Source: Occallatibacter gabretensis
Lineage (GTDB): Bacteria; Acidobacteriota; Terriglobia; Terriglobales; Acidobacteriaceae
Assembly (NCBI RefSeq): GCF_001449115.1
Contig: NZ_LAIJ01000009.1
Span: 1,866,114 to 1,930,113 of the forward strand
DNA length: 64,000 nt
Reading direction: 5' to 3'
This document shows positions 53,036 to 61,643 of the stretch, in pieces (positions within the stretch are counted from its first letter, which is position 1; the number at the start of each line of letters is the position of its first letter). A model generated the notes under the pieces. That model was given only the letters and a program-made list of their open reading frames with translations, did no database searches and was not told the origin of the DNA. The position numbers and the translations under genes were made by a program.

Positions 53036-54036
53036 ATCTGCGCCCCCGGCAAAATCTCAGGATTCGGAAGTGGCTGGCTCACGGACTCCGCATTCGCCGT
53101 CAACCCCGCCCGCTCCATCATCCATTCAATGTCATAACCCTCATTGCGAATACGCTGATCGTAATAAAACAGCACCAGCGCGATGCCATAGACCGGCCGT
53201 ATCAGCGCCTGTACCGCGAATCCCGCCGCATAAGTGCCAAAGAGAATGATCGACCCCATCATCTGCGAGTGCTGCGGCGAGTTCATGCCCGGGATCAGCG
53301 ATACCGCGATGATCACCGGAAGCGTCACCAGCCACGTCAGCATCCAGCCGCACACCGCGCCCATCACAAACAGCAGCAGAATCCTCCAGCGCGTCCCCCG
53401 GCTCAGTGTCCATCCGCGCTTCAATGACTCCGCCACGCCCGCTTTCTCAGCCACGGAGGCAGCAAACGACATGCACAGACGCGGCAGCATCCACAGCTCG
53501 TAAATCATCAGCAGTGCGCCAAGAGCCACGATTGCCAACACCGTCGCGTTACCCGCATCGCCGCCGGCAGCGGCTGCCGCCACTCCAATGCCGATGGAAA
53601 GAGCAAACAGAACAATCCCCGGAGCCACGCCCAGGATCGCAAAATCCAGCGCAAACAGCCCCAGATAGCGCCAGCCATGCGGCCATGCTTCGCGGTACAT
53701 GCCGCGGATCGTCACCGGCTCGCCGAAGAAACGCTTTTTCGCTGCCTGACTCAACGCCGCAAAGCCGAATGCGCTAGCCGCAATGTAGAGCGGCACTCCC
53801 ACCGCCAGCAACGCCAGAAATCCCAGCCCCAGGAGCAGGTTCGCAGCCGTCCCCCCGCCATGCGCAAAAAGATACAGCAGAAACCCTGCGGCAAAGCATC
53901 CCAGCACCACGAGAGACGGTCCCGCCGCAATGCCGGCAAAGAGCAGGAACTGCCGCCGGTAGATTTGCACTGTCCGGTCCAGAATCTCGCCCAGGTGCAT
54001 GGGCCGCAGCGCGTCCGGCATGAGCGTATCTGTCAC
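53032..54036 (-). CDS. Polytopic membrane protein, operon paralogue 3
   Basis: 334 aa from GTG 54036, which overlaps the upstream stop in GTGA. Contains LRPMHLGEILDRTVQIYRR and ends with FYYDQRIRNEGYDIEWMMER, the family signatures, with about six membrane segments between them. The longer frame upstream of 54036 lies inside paralogue 4 and is rejected. Confidence 0.85.
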   Translation of the reverse strand: MTDTLMPDALRPMHLGEILDRTVQIYRRQFLLFAGIAAGPSLVVLGCFAAGFLLYLFAHGGGTAANLLLGLGFLALLAVGVPLYIAASAFGFAALSQAAKKRFFGEPVTIRGMYREAWPHGWRYLGLFALDFAILGVAPGIVLFALSIGIGVAAAAAGGDAGNATVLAIVALGALLMIYELWMLPRLCMSFAASVAEKAGVAESLKRGWTLSRGTRWRILLLFVMGAVCGWMLTWLVTLPVIIAVSLIPGMNSPQHSQMMGSIILFGTYAAGFAVQALIRPVYGIALVLFYYDQRIRNEGYDIEWMMERAGLTANAESVSQPLPNPEILPGAQI

Positions 54037-55085
54037 GGTTGGTCTCCGTGTGCCTGCTGCTCCGCTCCGTTTGTTTCGGCCTGCGGCGTCTCCGCAATTT
54101 CTTCTATCGGTGCGGCACTTGCGGGCGGTTCCGGTGGCGCGGCAGTCACATCGAAGCCGGCGTTCATGCCCGCCGCCTGCATCATCCACTCGATGTCGTA
54201 GCCTTCCTTCCGCACGCGCTGGTCATAGTAGAAGAGTGTCAGTCCCGTTGAAAACATTGGCGCGATGAAGGAGGTCGTTGCAAAGGACACAAATTGCTGC
54301 GCCACCGCCGCCCACGTTGGCAGCACAAGATGATTCTTGAATGCCAGAAAGATGAAGAATGACTGCGTAATACCTACCAGCGCGATCTCAATCACAGTCA
54401 CCAGCAATCCCAGCACAAAGATGCGCCCGCGCGATCCCAGGCTGAGATCGATACTGCGTCTCAGAGCCGTACGCGCCTTCAGCTCTTCCACCACACACGC
54501 CGGAATCGCTAGCGCATAGCGCAGCCCCATCAGTACCGCATACACGAGTGCTACAAATGCCACCGCAAAGAAAATCAGGGCCATCATGCCGAACAGGATG
54601 GCCGCCTGTGGGTTCGCCTGCCCACCGGCCTTGGCCAGCGGCTTGTACCAGAAGAATGCTATGGATGCGAACCCCCCATAGCAAAGCGCTAACGGTGTCC
54701 ACACTACAAACGTAATGATCGTCATCAGCCACAGAATGCGTCCCAGCCGCGGCAGCACGCTCATATAAGCGCCGCGGGTGGTGGCTCGCTGGCCCAGATG
54801 CACCCACGCGACGGCGCGGTTGTTGGCCGCTATCGCCAACCCGCCAATGAGAAAGATGACCATCCATTGCAGTAGCACCGCGCCAATATTCAGCCATAGA
54901 ACCAGTTGCGTCCAGTGCATTGCGCCCAGCAACGCGTCCAGCCCGATGCGCACCAGCCCCACCACCATCAGTGCGCCGGCATAGACTGCCGCGATCCCCG
55001 CAAAGAGCAGGAAATTCGTGCGATAAAGCTGTGCCGTGCGGTCCAGAATCTCGCTGAGCGACATTGGACGCAGTTGGGTGTCCAT
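54033..55085 (-). CDS. Polytopic membrane protein, operon paralogue 4 (first gene of operon)
   Basis: 350 aa. Opens MDTQLRPMSLSEILDRTAQL and carries FYYDQRVRKEGYDIEWMM near residue 290, then an acidic Pro/Ala-rich cytoplasmic tail. About six membrane segments. AAGGA lies nine bases upstream of ATG 55085. First gene of the eight-gene operon; a promoter candidate lies at 55137-55165. Confidence 0.85.
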   Translation of the reverse strand: MDTQLRPMSLSEILDRTAQLYRTNFLLFAGIAAVYAGALMVVGLVRIGLDALLGAMHWTQLVLWLNIGAVLLQWMVIFLIGGLAIAANNRAVAWVHLGQRATTRGAYMSVLPRLGRILWLMTIITFVVWTPLALCYGGFASIAFFWYKPLAKAGGQANPQAAILFGMMALIFFAVAFVALVYAVLMGLRYALAIPACVVEELKARTALRRSIDLSLGSRGRIFVLGLLVTVIEIALVGITQSFFIFLAFKNHLVLPTWAAVAQQFVSFATTSFIAPMFSTGLTLFYYDQRVRKEGYDIEWMMQAAGMNAGFDVTAAPPEPPASAAPIEEIAETPQAETNGAEQQAHGDQP

Positions 55086-55136
55086 GAAAGGTGTCCTTGG
55101 AAGCAGAATGGAATCAGGAATCGCGTGCTTGGCCGG

Positions 55137-55165
55137 ATACTAGCACACAGGTCCAGCTGCATAAA
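55137..55165 (-). promoter_or_regulatory. Promoter candidate of the MoxR operon
   Basis: On the minus strand TTTATG (55160-55165), 17 bp, then TAGTAT (55137-55142) preceded by TGC, an extended -10. About 50 bp upstream of the first start codon. Confidence 0.4.
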
Positions 55166-55378
55166 TCCGGCCTTCCGCATAAGCGCACATTTTTCCAGTA
55201 GCGCGTCGTTTTTACGGGGTCCACTCGCCGTTAACGCCCGTATCTCCTGCCATTGCAGCAGAATTCGTTTGGCGTTTTAGATGCATCTAACCAGAGGAAG
55301 CAGGCGACCCGGTCGGGATGTACTGAGCCAAGACCGCGTCGCCCATATCTATATGAAGATAAGAGAGGTTAATTAAAG

Positions 55379-55477
55379 ATGGAGAAACACTACAAACGCT
55401 GGTTGGTTGTCTCGCTTTCCATTGCCTTCCTGGTATTAGCTACGCGACGACTGGAAGACGGCGCTAATCGCACCTAG
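55379..55477 (+). CDS. Candidate 32-residue single-pass membrane peptide
   Basis: MEKHYKRWLVVSLSIAFLVL followed by ATRRLEDGANRT. A basic N-terminus, one hydrophobic segment of about 14-15 residues and an Arg-rich then polar tail give the form of a small membrane peptide. AGAGAGG lies about 12 nt upstream. It stands alone in an intergenic region and no family is known, so it may be a chance ORF. Confidence 0.4.
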   Translation: MEKHYKRWLVVSLSIAFLVLATRRLEDGANRT

Positions 55478-55494
55478 GAATTTCTGATGAGCGG

Positions 55495-56439
55495 CTATTG
55501 CAGGGTCTGAATCTTGACCTCAGGCGGAATCTCGATCTGAAATTGATCATCCTTCAGGTCAAGATTCTCCTTGACGGTTTCTACCGTGAGCACAATCTGG
55601 AACTCATCCAGCGGCCGCTTGATGGTTACCGTCTTGGGATATCTGCTGCCGCCGAAGTCCTCATAGTTGCCATAGAGCACCTCTGTTTCCAGGTTTCCCT
55701 GCTCGTCGTAGAGGTCCTGCTCGTAGGGCATCAGGTCATCGCGGTGGAAATGAATTACACGGATTGGCCGCAGTTCCTGGCTTCCCGGCTTATGCTCCAT
55801 GACGCTCAGGATGTACTCCTGAACCAACAGCAGGTGTTTCTTCTTGGCGTCTTCCACCGTATCGTTGTCCGCGGTCTTCATGTACTCGTCTTCGGGCTTC
55901 AATCCGCGCACTATGAGCGCATCCAGAAAGAACCCCGGACGAATGTTTTCAATCGTGTTTGCCGACTTATGCGTCACAACATACGGTCCCTTATACGCAA
56001 CGTTCTTCGCATTCTCGTACAGGGTGAAGGTTTTTCCATCGCTCGCCATGTTGAACATGGGAGACCCGATGACCGGAACGCGTCCGTACACACGCAGCAT
56101 CTCCGGCTTCCGCATCATGATGATCCCCGGGAATGAAGACCAGCTCTTTTCCAGGCCTTCTTTGGACTTCTTGGTGGTCAACTGCACATCCACCTTCGCG
56201 TACAGCGTCTTCAGCCCATCCCAGCGTTCATTCAGCTTCTTCACCAGATCTTCTGCCGACGCTGTCTGCGTCACGGACGGTGCCGTCGGAACAGGCAATT
56301 TGCGCGTCGTAAACAGGCATCCGGAAAGCGGAAGAATCGTCAGGGCCATCGCACTCACCCGCGAAATGGCGCGGGGAAGCCGCCACTGCCTGGACGGCCA
56401 GTCCCGCGAAGCGCCGTCCACCCTGTGCGCAGCAGTCAC
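55495..56439 (-). CDS. LolA/DUF4292-like outer-membrane lipoprotein
   Basis: 314 aa from GTG 56439. Lipobox LSGCLF follows the hydrophobic segment (about 28-40), predicting a lipoprotein. The mature protein opens with a helical region and then a LolA-like half-barrel (LKTLYAKVDVQLTTKKSKEG, IIMMRKPEMLRVYGRVP, MFNMASDGKTFTLY). DUF4292/LolB-like proteins help insert lipoproteins or LPS at the outer membrane. It overlaps the mltG stop by 4 bp and is translated with it. Confidence 0.8.
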   Translation of the reverse strand: MTAAHRVDGASRDWPSRQWRLPRAISRVSAMALTILPLSGCLFTTRKLPVPTAPSVTQTASAEDLVKKLNERWDGLKTLYAKVDVQLTTKKSKEGLEKSWSSFPGIIMMRKPEMLRVYGRVPVIGSPMFNMASDGKTFTLYENAKNVAYKGPYVVTHKSANTIENIRPGFFLDALIVRGLKPEDEYMKTADNDTVEDAKKKHLLLVQEYILSVMEHKPGSQELRPIRVIHFHRDDLMPYEQDLYDEQGNLETEVLYGNYEDFGGSRYPKTVTIKRPLDEFQIVLTVETVKENLDLKDDQFQIEIPPEVKIQTLQ

Positions 56440-57473
56440 TGGTCACCTGCTTTTTTCACTGCGTCGCGATACTCACTCACGTTACGGTTATGCTCTTCCA
56501 GCGTCTCGGCAAAGAGGCTCTGGCCTTGGGCATTCGCCCCTGCCGCAACAAAGTAAAGATAGTTCGTCTGCGCGGGATCCATCGCCGCCTTCAGAGACTT
56601 TAACCCTGGATTGGCTATCGGCCCTGGTGGCATACCCTGGTGCAGATAAGTGTTGTACGGGGTGTCGCGCTGCAGATCGCTGGCGTAAATGGTTCCGCGC
56701 CACGCTCCCGCCAGTTGCAGCCCGTAGATCACGGAAGGATCCGTCATCAGCGGCATATTCTTTTCAAGCCTGTTCTCAAACACGCTGGCCACCAGGGGCC
56801 GCTCCTTGTCAATCGCTGTCTCCCGTTCTACCAGCGAGGCCATCGTCACTACATCGTGCACATTTCCGTGGAGTCCCAACTGCGTGGCCGCCGTCCGGAA
56901 GCGCTTCACCATCAACGCCGCAATCTCGATCGGTTTTGTCTTCGGGGCAAAGCGGTATGTGTCGGGAAACAGATATCCCTCCAGACTTGTGGCCTGGGAA
57001 TCCAGATCCTTGATCAGTTCCGTCTCGGTCTTCGCGGCTGTCAGAAAATCCGCCGCCGGGCCGAGCTTCGCTCCTTGCAGGCGCGCCGCTATTTCAAACA
57101 CCGTTGAGCCTTCCGGAATCGTCACTGCAATGGTGTATACGTCGCCGCGATGAATTCGTTCATAGATATTTGCTGTCGTATCCGGCCCCGCAAAGCGGTA
57201 AGTGCCTGCCTTGAGCACCCCGGCCTTCACAATGCGCAACGCGTCAAAGGCATACTGGCTCGGAATCACGCCGGCCTGCTGCAATTGTTTGCCAATCTCC
57301 AGCGTTGGCGAGCCGGGGATGATCTCCACAAACGTTTCCTGCGTGGGCCCGTACGGCACCAGCCAGACAAAAGCCGCTGCGCCCGCGCCGCACAAAAGGA
57401 GCAGAAGCAGCATCCAGCCCACTAGCCGGCCAAACCAGCTTCTTTTTTTACTTATGTTTTGCCTGCTGCCCAT
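56436..57473 (-). CDS. mltG: Endolytic peptidoglycan transglycosylase
   Basis: 345 aa. Cuts nascent glycan strands to set their length. N-terminal membrane anchor (about 16-40), a LysM-like domain (about 50-130) and the YceG/MltG catalytic domain with the catalytic Glu in ASLVERETAI. Motifs SLEGYLFPDTYRF, MTDPSVIYGL and TPYNTYLHQGMPPGPI are all present. Co-transcribed with the lipoprotein downstream and divergent from ruvX. Confidence 0.95.
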   Translation of the reverse strand: MGSRQNISKKRSWFGRLVGWMLLLLLLCGAGAAAFVWLVPYGPTQETFVEIIPGSPTLEIGKQLQQAGVIPSQYAFDALRIVKAGVLKAGTYRFAGPDTTANIYERIHRGDVYTIAVTIPEGSTVFEIAARLQGAKLGPAADFLTAAKTETELIKDLDSQATSLEGYLFPDTYRFAPKTKPIEIAALMVKRFRTAATQLGLHGNVHDVVTMASLVERETAIDKERPLVASVFENRLEKNMPLMTDPSVIYGLQLAGAWRGTIYASDLQRDTPYNTYLHQGMPPGPIANPGLKSLKAAMDPAQTNYLYFVAAGANAQGQSLFAETLEEHNRNVSEYRDAVKKAGDQ

Positions 57474-57588
57474 CTGCCTCCGTAGCCTTCTTTCATCAGA
57501 CGCACCGGACAGCCGGGAGATGCCTCTGAATATCTTTATTGTATCGGCGCGGATACGAACTCCCCCGGCGATCCCGTATCCTCAAGCC

Positions 57589-58038
57589 ATGCCTCCCCGC
57601 TATCTCGCTCTCGACGTCGGCACAAAGCGCATCGGCGTTGCTGTCTCCGATGAGCTTGGCCTTACCGCACAACCGGTGCTCACGCTTGAAGTACGCCGAA
57701 ATCGCCGGGATGATCTCCGCTCCATTGCCCGGCTGGCGCGTAAGTTTTCCGTCATCGGCATCGTGGTCGGCAACCCGCTTCACCTTTCCGGCGACCAGAG
57801 CGCTCGCGCCGCCAAGGTTCAGGCCTTTGCCGCTCAGCTTGGCGAACTGTCTGGCCTGCCCATCCATCTCTGGGATGAGCGTTTGACCACAGAAGAGGCC
57901 CACAGAATTCTCTATGAGGCCGGCCACAGCCGCCAACAGCACGCGCCTATTGTCGATCAGGTCGCCGCAACGCTCATCCTGCAGTCCTTTCTCGATGATC
58001 CGCACGGGGTTGGTCCCCTTAGTCTCTCAGTGCCATAG
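57589..58038 (+). CDS. ruvX: RuvX/YqgF family Holliday-junction-resolvase-like protein
   Basis: 149 aa. ATG 57589 is chosen; the longer open frame upstream is antisense to mltG. RNase H-like fold with YLALDVGTKRIGVAVSD, VVGNPLHLSG, LWDERLTTEEA and the acidic IVDQVAATLIL motif. It is thought to process 16S rRNA ends or act on DNA junctions. mltG and ruvX are neighbours in many bacteria. Confidence 0.93.
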   Translation: MPPRYLALDVGTKRIGVAVSDELGLTAQPVLTLEVRRNRRDDLRSIARLARKFSVIGIVVGNPLHLSGDQSARAAKVQAFAAQLGELSGLPIHLWDERLTTEEAHRILYEAGHSRQQHAPIVDQVAATLILQSFLDDPHGVGPLSLSVP

Positions 58039-58079
58039 TCCCTGTCTCACCCTCTATACTGGAGCTTCGGCAAAAACAC

Positions 58080-58391
58080 ATGACAGCCAAAGTAACCACT
58101 GAAGAAGTAGCCCGCGTAGCTGAGCTGGCCAGCCTGGAGCTGACTCCCGAGGAGATCCCCGGCATGGTCGGCGACCTCAACGCCATCCTGGATTACGTCG
58201 CCGAGCTGAATGAGCTCGACACAACGGGCATTGCTCCATTGGCCCAGATCAGTGAACTTCCCGGCGCCGGCGGCTCTGCCTCGTTGCGCAAGGATGCAGT
58301 TGAGCCCTCGCTCAACCGCGCTACCGTCATGCCGGAGGCGCCTGAGTCTGACGGCCGCTTCTTTAAAGTGCCCAAAGTGATTGAGCGATAG
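58080..58391 (+). CDS. gatC: Aspartyl/glutamyl-tRNA amidotransferase subunit C
   Basis: 103 aa. Small scaffold subunit of the GatCAB complex that amidates mischarged Glu-tRNA-Gln or Asp-tRNA-Asn. VARVAELASLELTPEE and LNAILDYVAELNELDT are typical. Located 2 bp upstream of gatA. Confidence 0.95.
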   Translation: MTAKVTTEEVARVAELASLELTPEEIPGMVGDLNAILDYVAELNELDTTGIAPLAQISELPGAGGSASLRKDAVEPSLNRATVMPEAPESDGRFFKVPKVIER

Positions 58392-58393
58392 CG

Positions 58394-59872
58394 ATGACAA
58401 CGGAATTGACTTCAGGAAAATACGTCGAGAAGCCGAAGACCCTGGCTGCTCTCAAGAGCGAAATTGCCGAAGGCCGCACGAAGGCAGTCGACCTGGCAGC
58501 CGCCTACTTCGACCGCATCGGGACTGTGAACCCCCAGCTCAACGTCTACCTGAGCTTGACCAAAGATCGCGCCATCGAGCAGGCCGCTCGCATCGACGCG
58601 CTTGCAGCTAAAGGCTACGCGCTGCCGGCTTTGGCCGGAATTCCCATCGGTATCAAGGACGTTCTCGTCATGAAGGGCGCGCCTGCCACCGCCGGCTCCA
58701 AAATTCTCAAGGACTATGAGCCACCTTACGACGCGACCGCCGTTACAAAGCTCGAATCGGCCGGCGCTGTGCTGCTCGGCAAGCTCAACTGCGATGAATT
58801 CGCCATGGGATCTTCGACCGAGAACTCTGCTTATGGTCCCGTTCGCAATCCCGTCGATCCGGAACGCGTTCCGGGAGGCTCCTCGGGCGGTTCAGCGGCA
58901 GCGGTGGCTGCTAATCTCGCTGTCGCCTCGCTTGGATCCGACACGGGCGGCTCCATTCGCCAGCCCGCCAGCTTCTGCGGCGTAGTGGGTGTGCTGCCTA
59001 CGTGGGGCCGCGTCTCGCGCTACGGTCTCATCGCTTTTGCTTCCTCGCTTGACCGTATTGGCCCTTTTGCGGGCAACGTTCGCGATGCCGCTACGCTGCT
59101 CAATGTGCTGGCCGGCCACGATCCCAAGGACGCGACCAGCTCTCCGGCTCCTGTCCCTGATTACGCTGCCGAGAGCGATAAAGGCGTCTCAGGCCTCCGC
59201 ATTGGCGTGCCCGCCGAGTATTTTGCTGAGGGTCTCGATCCCGAAGTTCGCGCTGCCATTGAGAAGGGAATTGAAGACCTCAAGGCCGCAGGCTGCACCA
59301 TCAAGCCCATCTCGCTGCCGCATACAAAGTACGCGATTCCTACGTATTACCTCGTCGCCACCGCTGAGGCCAGCGCTAATCTTGCTCGCTTTGATGGCGT
59401 GCGTTACGGCTTTCGCTCGCCCGCCAGCGAAAACCTTGCCGCTATGTACCGCCATTCCCGCGAGGAGGGCTTCGGCCCCGAGGTCAAGCGCCGCATTCTG
59501 CTCGGGACATATGCGTTAAGTGCGGGCTACTATGACGCCTACTACGGTAAGGCGCAGCAGGTTCGCCGCCTTCTGGCCGAAGAATTCCTCCGCGCTTTCG
59601 CTGAAGTTGACGCGATTGTGACTCCGACTTCTCCAGTGCCGGCGTTCAAACTCGGCGAAAAGTCGGGCGACCCGCTTTCCATGTACCTCGCCGATATTTA
59701 CACTGTGACGGCTTCACTGGCTGGCATCTGCGGTGTTACGGTGCCGTGTGGCACGACTTCGACAGGTCTGCCGGTGGGAATGCAGGTTCTGGCTACGCAC
59801 CTCGGCGAAAGCACCGCTTTCCGCGTGGCGCGGGCGGTGGAAGCGGCGCAGGATAATTTTCAGCTGCCGTAG
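58394..59872 (+). CDS. gatA: Aspartyl/glutamyl-tRNA amidotransferase subunit A
   Basis: 492 aa amidase. It releases ammonia from glutamine for GatB. The Ser-cisSer-Lys triad is visible: Lys in GIPIGIKDVLV, and the two Ser in the GGSSGGSAAAVAANL and GSDTGGSIRQPASF signature. Full length. gatB is not in the window. Confidence 0.97.
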   Translation: MTTELTSGKYVEKPKTLAALKSEIAEGRTKAVDLAAAYFDRIGTVNPQLNVYLSLTKDRAIEQAARIDALAAKGYALPALAGIPIGIKDVLVMKGAPATAGSKILKDYEPPYDATAVTKLESAGAVLLGKLNCDEFAMGSSTENSAYGPVRNPVDPERVPGGSSGGSAAAVAANLAVASLGSDTGGSIRQPASFCGVVGVLPTWGRVSRYGLIAFASSLDRIGPFAGNVRDAATLLNVLAGHDPKDATSSPAPVPDYAAESDKGVSGLRIGVPAEYFAEGLDPEVRAAIEKGIEDLKAAGCTIKPISLPHTKYAIPTYYLVATAEASANLARFDGVRYGFRSPASENLAAMYRHSREEGFGPEVKRRILLGTYALSAGYYDAYYGKAQQVRRLLAEEFLRAFAEVDAIVTPTSPVPAFKLGEKSGDPLSMYLADIYTVTASLAGICGVTVPCGTTSTGLPVGMQVLATHLGESTAFRVARAVEAAQDNFQLP

Positions 59873-59979
59873 CCTGCGCGGCACCTGCTACACTGCTCGC
59901 AACAATAACAAAACACAGTTTCAGCAACCATTTTTTCCCCAAGTTCCTGCGTAATCCTCCGCTACCGGAGCGTGCAGTC

Positions 59980-60720
59980 ATGCGCCTTGGGATCCGATTC
60001 GCTTTCGTCGCCGGTCTACTGACCGCACCCATCCTCAGCCCTTCCGCCTTCGCCGCTACCGCACATAAACAGCACGTCATTGCGCTCGGTGCGCCCAAAA
60101 AAGTCCCCTATTCCAAAGCTGGCGATCCATCCGGCGCGCTTCCTGGGGAAGAGTGGCTGAAAATCCGCCCTCTCCTCGTCGATGACCAGGTCAAGGAATG
60201 GACTGCCGGGGACTCCCACGATGTCACCGATCGCACGTTTGTCGTCCGCCGCGCCGTGCGCCTCAATGACGCGCTGCCCGGAGACAAGCCCGGCGCTCAG
60301 AAAGAGCACTGGGTCTGGCAGCGAGGTCCCTGGCTCATGATTGACCGCCTCACAGGCCGCGTCACCGCCCTCAAGCTGCCTGACTATGAGCCCGGTGTCA
60401 GTCAGGTCACATGGTTCCGCGACTACGGAGCCTACTGCGGCCTCACCTCCAGCGGCAAAGGCCTTTACGCAGTCGTGGCCCAGTTAACCGCCCGCAAACC
60501 CATTCTCGTCAAGAAGCTTGACGTCTACGATGCTGATCCAGCGGCGCATTCCGATCCGGCCTGCATCCCGCCCGACTGGCAGCGCGACCCCCTGCGCATC
60601 ACCTTTCACCAAGTCGGCAAGGGTGACTTCATGTACGAGATCGTTCCGGGCTCCGCTGTTCTTGTCGAAGACTCCGGTGACGAGCCGGAGACACCGGCTG
60701 CTGCAGCGCCATCCAACTGA
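59980..60720 (+). CDS. Unknown secreted protein
   Basis: 246 aa. Signal peptide (about 1-25, ending PSAFAA). The mature part has repeated Trp-rich segments (EEWLKIRPLLVDDQVKEW, HWVWQRGPWLMIDRLTG, WFRDYGAYCGLTSSGKGLY) and an acidic Ala/Pro-rich tail. Probably periplasmic. No domain recognised and no operon partner is evident. Confidence 0.85.
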   Translation: MRLGIRFAFVAGLLTAPILSPSAFAATAHKQHVIALGAPKKVPYSKAGDPSGALPGEEWLKIRPLLVDDQVKEWTAGDSHDVTDRTFVVRRAVRLNDALPGDKPGAQKEHWVWQRGPWLMIDRLTGRVTALKLPDYEPGVSQVTWFRDYGAYCGLTSSGKGLYAVVAQLTARKPILVKKLDVYDADPAAHSDPACIPPDWQRDPLRITFHQVGKGDFMYEIVPGSAVLVEDSGDEPETPAAAAPSN

Positions 60721-61286
60721 ATCCGCCCACAATGGTCAGAGTTTACCGTCTCAGCAGGGAATCGTTTGCCTATCGTCGTTTATGGCTGTCCTGCCATAGA
60801 TGCCACAGAATCCACAACATCACCGCCTCTGCCAGCACAAATGGGATCAGTAGAAGCAGCCATAATTCCGACGGCATGGAGAACATCACGACAGCCGAAT
60901 GCAACAACATGGTGTCTCAAGAAGAACTCCTGCGCCGTAAACCCGCGCCAATGCTTCTATAAGGCTTTTGCAAAGCGGCGCTATCAGCACCTTGACACGC
61001 CCGCGTCTTGCCGTTTCTTATCGTGCTAGGCAATCTTTCGGGAGACATGTTCGCTTTTCGCCTGCGCAAACCGCGCTTGGCTGGCCGCAAATCTCCTCAG
61101 AGCAAGCCGTGTCGAACAGGAAGCCGACGGTGAGCGGGCCGCAATTTGCACCCGTATATGCCGAGTCTGAACCCGGGTGCGCCATCCGCCTGCCCGGTGA
61201 GGAAATGTTCCCGGAGACAAATTTCGCGTTCGAGTCCGGCTGATACGCCGGAAGCCCCGTGCCTCCCAAAGGCAGGGCAGTAAAGG
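60721..61286. other. Long intergenic region upstream of yajC
   Basis: 566 bp with no convincing gene. The right half resembles a structured leader: a perfect TTGACA at 60992-60997 with only a poor -10, then hairpins at 61148-61180 (GCACCCG with CGGGTGC) and 61236-61251 (CCGGC with GCCGG). The left half shows nothing recognisable. Short ORFs on both strands lack signals or motifs. Confidence 0.5.
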
Positions 61287-61604
61287 ATGAGTGTGGCAAT
61301 CGCTTTAGCAGTTTATGCGGCGCCGGCTGGTGGAGGCATTCTCGGAATGCTCCCCATCCTGCTCCTGATACCGATCATGTACTTTGCAATGATCCGTCCG
61401 CAGCAGAAGCGGCAAAAGCAATGGCAGCAGATGCTGGCAGACATCAAGCCCGGCGATAGAATCACCACATCCGGCGGCATCCGCGGCACGATTCTGTCCA
61501 TCAAGGACGACGGCATCATCATCAAGGTGGCTCCCGACGGGATCAAGATGGAAATAGCCAAGAGCGCCATCGGCTCCGTTACCACGGAAGACAAAGCATC
61601 CTAG
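61287..61604 (+). CDS. yajC: Sec translocase accessory protein YajC
   Basis: 105 aa, one N-terminal membrane segment (about 15-36, GGILGMLPILLLIPIMYF), then the MIRPQQKRQKQWQQML and PGDRITTSGGI motifs. Partner of SecDF in the Sec holotranslocon. First gene of the yajC-secD-secF cluster; secD begins 39 bp later. Confidence 0.96.
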   Translation: MSVAIALAVYAAPAGGGILGMLPILLLIPIMYFAMIRPQQKRQKQWQQMLADIKPGDRITTSGGIRGTILSIKDDGIIIKVAPDGIKMEIAKSAIGSVTTEDKAS

Positions 61605-61643
61605 GGTGCTCCGCACTTTTATTCTTTGGACTAGAGAACTTGA

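Larger units (their letters stand above)
55086..55494. other. Intergenic region upstream of the MoxR operon
   Basis: 409 bp. Holds the promoter candidate of the minus-strand operon and a 32-codon plus-strand ORF described separately. No other gene or RNA is visible. Confidence 0.6.

Noticed and set aside
61228..61237. GTTCGAGTCC resembling a tRNA T-loop
   Set aside because: No matching acceptor stem, anticodon arm or D arm could be found in the surrounding sequence.
60968..61299. Short ORFs on both strands before yajC
   Set aside because: No domains, signals or ribosome-binding sites, and they overlap the candidate leader hairpins.
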